Assembly (NCBI GenBank): GCA_965200955.1
Contig: OZ241742.1
Span: 62,001-126,000, forward strand
From: Bin80 sp026708685
GTDB lineage: Bacteria; Bacteroidota; Rhodothermia; Rhodothermales; Bin80
DNA: 64,000 nt
Reading direction: 5' to 3'
The translations under genes were made by a program, and so were the position numbers. This document shows, piece by piece, positions 62,446 to 64,000 of this stretch; position 1 is the first letter of the stretch, and every line of letters begins with the position of its first letter. Below the pieces are notes generated by a model, which did no database searches, had not been told where the DNA came from, and saw only the letters and a program-made list of their open reading frames with translations.

Positions 62446-63502
62446 CCTTACATGCAGACGAGTACCTTCCGCCTCCACCTACTGAAAGTCGGTGCAACCA
62501 TTGCACTCCATAGTCGCTATGTTACGTTCTCTATCGCCCTGTCGGCAGAGCAACTATGGATCTGTTTTGGGATCACCTTCTGCGACTTCGGTGGCACTGC
62601 TTGCCCGATATCTAACGCCAACCATCTCATCTGAGGTTGTTTTTCAAGTCAAAAAAATCCGAAAAATCAACGTATGGGAGAGGTGCGTCCATGCGGTACG
62701 ATTGGGCATGGTATACAGCACTGTGCTGAGCTTGTCTTGGGCTCAAAAATGAGCGATTTGAGTGAATAACTGCTCATATATGAGTAGTTATTCTGATTTG
62801 AACAGGAAAAAGCAGAAGATTCGGTTGAGGTACAGTTTTGTAGGTTATCCCCATACGATTGGTGTGTATTTGAACGAAAAATGAATCCTAATGTACTCAT
62901 TTTTAGCCAAATTCAGAAGGGTTTTTCCGTAAAATCGCGACATTTTCAGAAGAGATACTCCGAATTTGAGCAAGGTAACGGTTTAGCTGAGATCAAAGGT
63001 TGAGATGAATGAGAAGGGGGATAGACTCTTTTTTTGAGACATTTGATCTATTGGTCTAAAATTTTTGCTGACAAGCGAAACAAATACCACGGTTCTACTT
63101 ACAATGTCCCGATCAAGTGAGAACTTGATGGTGGGTGGGCTCTGATAGAACGTAAATTCTCCCTTCGCACTCCACCAGAATTTTGGAAATTATATCCAAA
63201 AGTACCTATTTGATATTTTGGCCGTTATGTTGTATCTTGAGGATGTTACGTCTGGGATTGGCGATGTCTGCACCATGTAACAGGTGTATGAATGGACGGG
63301 GAGGAGCGTTTCCGTTAGGGACTCCAAGATCCCGTCAAATGAATTTATGAGTCTGTTACTCATGGATATAATTCCCAGAATTTTCTACTTCCCTTAATCA
63401 TGGTTTCTCTGCTTGAGACAGGTCATTCGTTCGTGCCGTTCGCAAACGTGCCCGGCAACTCTAATCCAATGCATTTAAGGGACTCCAGAGCAACATTTCC
63501 AC
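62446..63502. other. Gene-poor stretch
   Basis: About 1 kb, A/T-rich in the middle (62760-63080). Only short incidental open frames were found on both strands, with no family resemblance, no RNA gene and no convincing repeat. It probably includes decayed mobile-element sequence. Confidence 0.45.
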
Positions 63503-63520
63503 AAAAAAAATGGGGGGGGG
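63503..63520 (+). repeat. Homopolymer pair: A8 then T then G9
   Basis: ACAAAAAAAATGGGGGGGGGTAG contains eight A, one T and nine G. The ATG of a small frame (63510) lies exactly at the junction. A G9 tract at the start codon is a possible slippage (phase-variation) site. Confidence 0.7.
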
Positions 63521-63716
63521 TAGAAGCTCGTTCCCCATATATCCTTACGGAATTCCTGAGCTCTTAGAAAAACCTGAGACCTCCATTCTTTTTGTGAGCA
63601 TTACTGGATACCCGACTATTCCCTCCTCCTTTGGGTATCTGGAAATTCGTGATTTTCAAAATCACTTGCGTCTGAAACCCTACTTAAAACGACTTGGTGC
63701 TCATGTACTTGGTTAA
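63510..63716 (+). CDS. Small ORF of unknown function, doubtful
   Basis: A 68-codon frame starting at the G-tract ATG and overlapping the next gene start. Middle residues 'ILFVSITGYPTIPSSFGYLE' are hydrophobic but not a clear TM. No family is recognised. It is listed because it is directly behind a possible contingency tract. Confidence 0.25.
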   Translation: MGGGRSSFPIYPYGIPELLEKPETSILFVSITGYPTIPSSFGYLEIRDFQNHLRLKPYLKRLGAHVLG

Positions 63717-64000
63717 AGTATGGCGAGATCGTGTAGTCCTTCAATTTGTCTTTCTGTGTGTAGCACTCTTGGCATGTATATCCGAGAGTAGTGCACTTAA
63801 GATTGATCAGTGGGATTCACCTGATGATTGGAAACGAGCTTCTATGGAGGTATCTGATGTGTGGGGATCCTCTGCGGTTTCATCTGAAAACTCTACATCA
63901 AATGCTTCAAATTGTACAGATACTGATCGCGTTACGGGAGATAACATCGTGCCAAGGCAGCTCGTCATATTGCGTCCATTCAATAATAGTTGGGCCTCTC
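63703..64000 (+). CDS. Exported/lipoprotein, 5' part only (runs off the window)
   Basis: From ATG 63703 the frame is open to the end of the window (99 codons). The N-terminus is a lipoprotein-like signal: basic start MYLVKVWRDR, hydrophobic core VVLQFVFLCVALLA and lipobox LLAC with Cys25. The mature part is Ser/Thr/Asn/Asp-rich (for example SSENSTSNASNCTDTDR), typical of a secreted linker. The family is unknown because the rest is outside the window. Confidence 0.7.
   Translation, partial: MYLVKVWRDRVVLQFVFLCVALLACISESSALKIDQWDSPDDWKRASMEVSDVWGSSAVSSENSTSNASNCTDTDRVTGDNIVPRQLVILRPFNNSWAS

Overview
The window looks like a chromosomal segment of a Gram-negative bacterium of the Bacteroidota/Rhodothermota/Balneolota group. 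The reasons are a short primary sigma factor (279 aa) of the Bacteroidetes type, a short RpoZ of the same type, three secreted proteins ending in type IX secretion (Por/T9SS type A) sorting domains, SusC-like TonB-dependent receptors with an N-terminal carboxypeptidase-regulatory domain, six-bladed-propeller and choice-of-anchor-B lipoprotein/exported families, and weak Shine-Dalgarno sequences. The exact genus cannot be read from the sequence.

Layout. 1-10.6 kb: the end of nuoI, a DinB-like gene, holA, tRNA-Val, an exported LVIVD-type protein, the primary sigma factor, and a TolC/adaptor/ATPase efflux operon that has no permease gene. 10.2-14 kb: rpoZ, uvrA and an overlapping Panacea (SocA-like) gene. 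14.4-28 kb: a secretome island with two tandem paralogous subtilisin-like T9SS proteases, a GH113-like glycosidase lipoprotein, a lipase-like lipoprotein, a propeller lipoprotein and a T9SS sugar dehydrogenase. 28.5-36 kb: an MsbA-like ABC exporter, a secreted arylsulfatase and its probable formylglycine-generating enzyme separated by an ISAzo13 relic, then a TonB-dependent receptor. 36.3-42.6 kb (minus strand): ammonium transporter, Tsx-like porin, NifU-like and Mrp iron-sulfur proteins, Ppx/GppA phosphatase and an unknown protein with a triplicated module. 42.7-45.8 kb: a partner-switching module (SpoIIE-type phosphatase, STAS antagonist, HATPase anti-sigma kinase). 45.7-51 kb: ubiE, a biotin carrier, an SDR, a TonB-receptor-like protein and an orphan Zn/Mn-type binding lipoprotein. 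51-53 kb: a candidate type II restriction-modification pair. 53-64 kb: an accessory region in which a large Calx-beta/autotransporter-like surface gene appears split by an IS1634-family element, followed by a broken IS1380 transposase, a 123-bp tandem repeat, a long gene-poor stretch and the start of an exported protein.

The most notable unexplained structure is a family of four ~98-bp elements with matching ends (copies at 2.1, 21.8, 22.0 and 33.2 kb). Three have perfect 4-bp target duplications, which makes them a MITE family that no gene in the window can mobilise. Other points of interest are the lipoprotein-type FGE that keeps both catalytic cysteines, the unusual 446-aa three-module protein, the IS-split surface protein with a 15/16-bp inverted repeat around the insertion, and the permease-less efflux operon. 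No CRISPR array, prophage or rRNA operon was seen.
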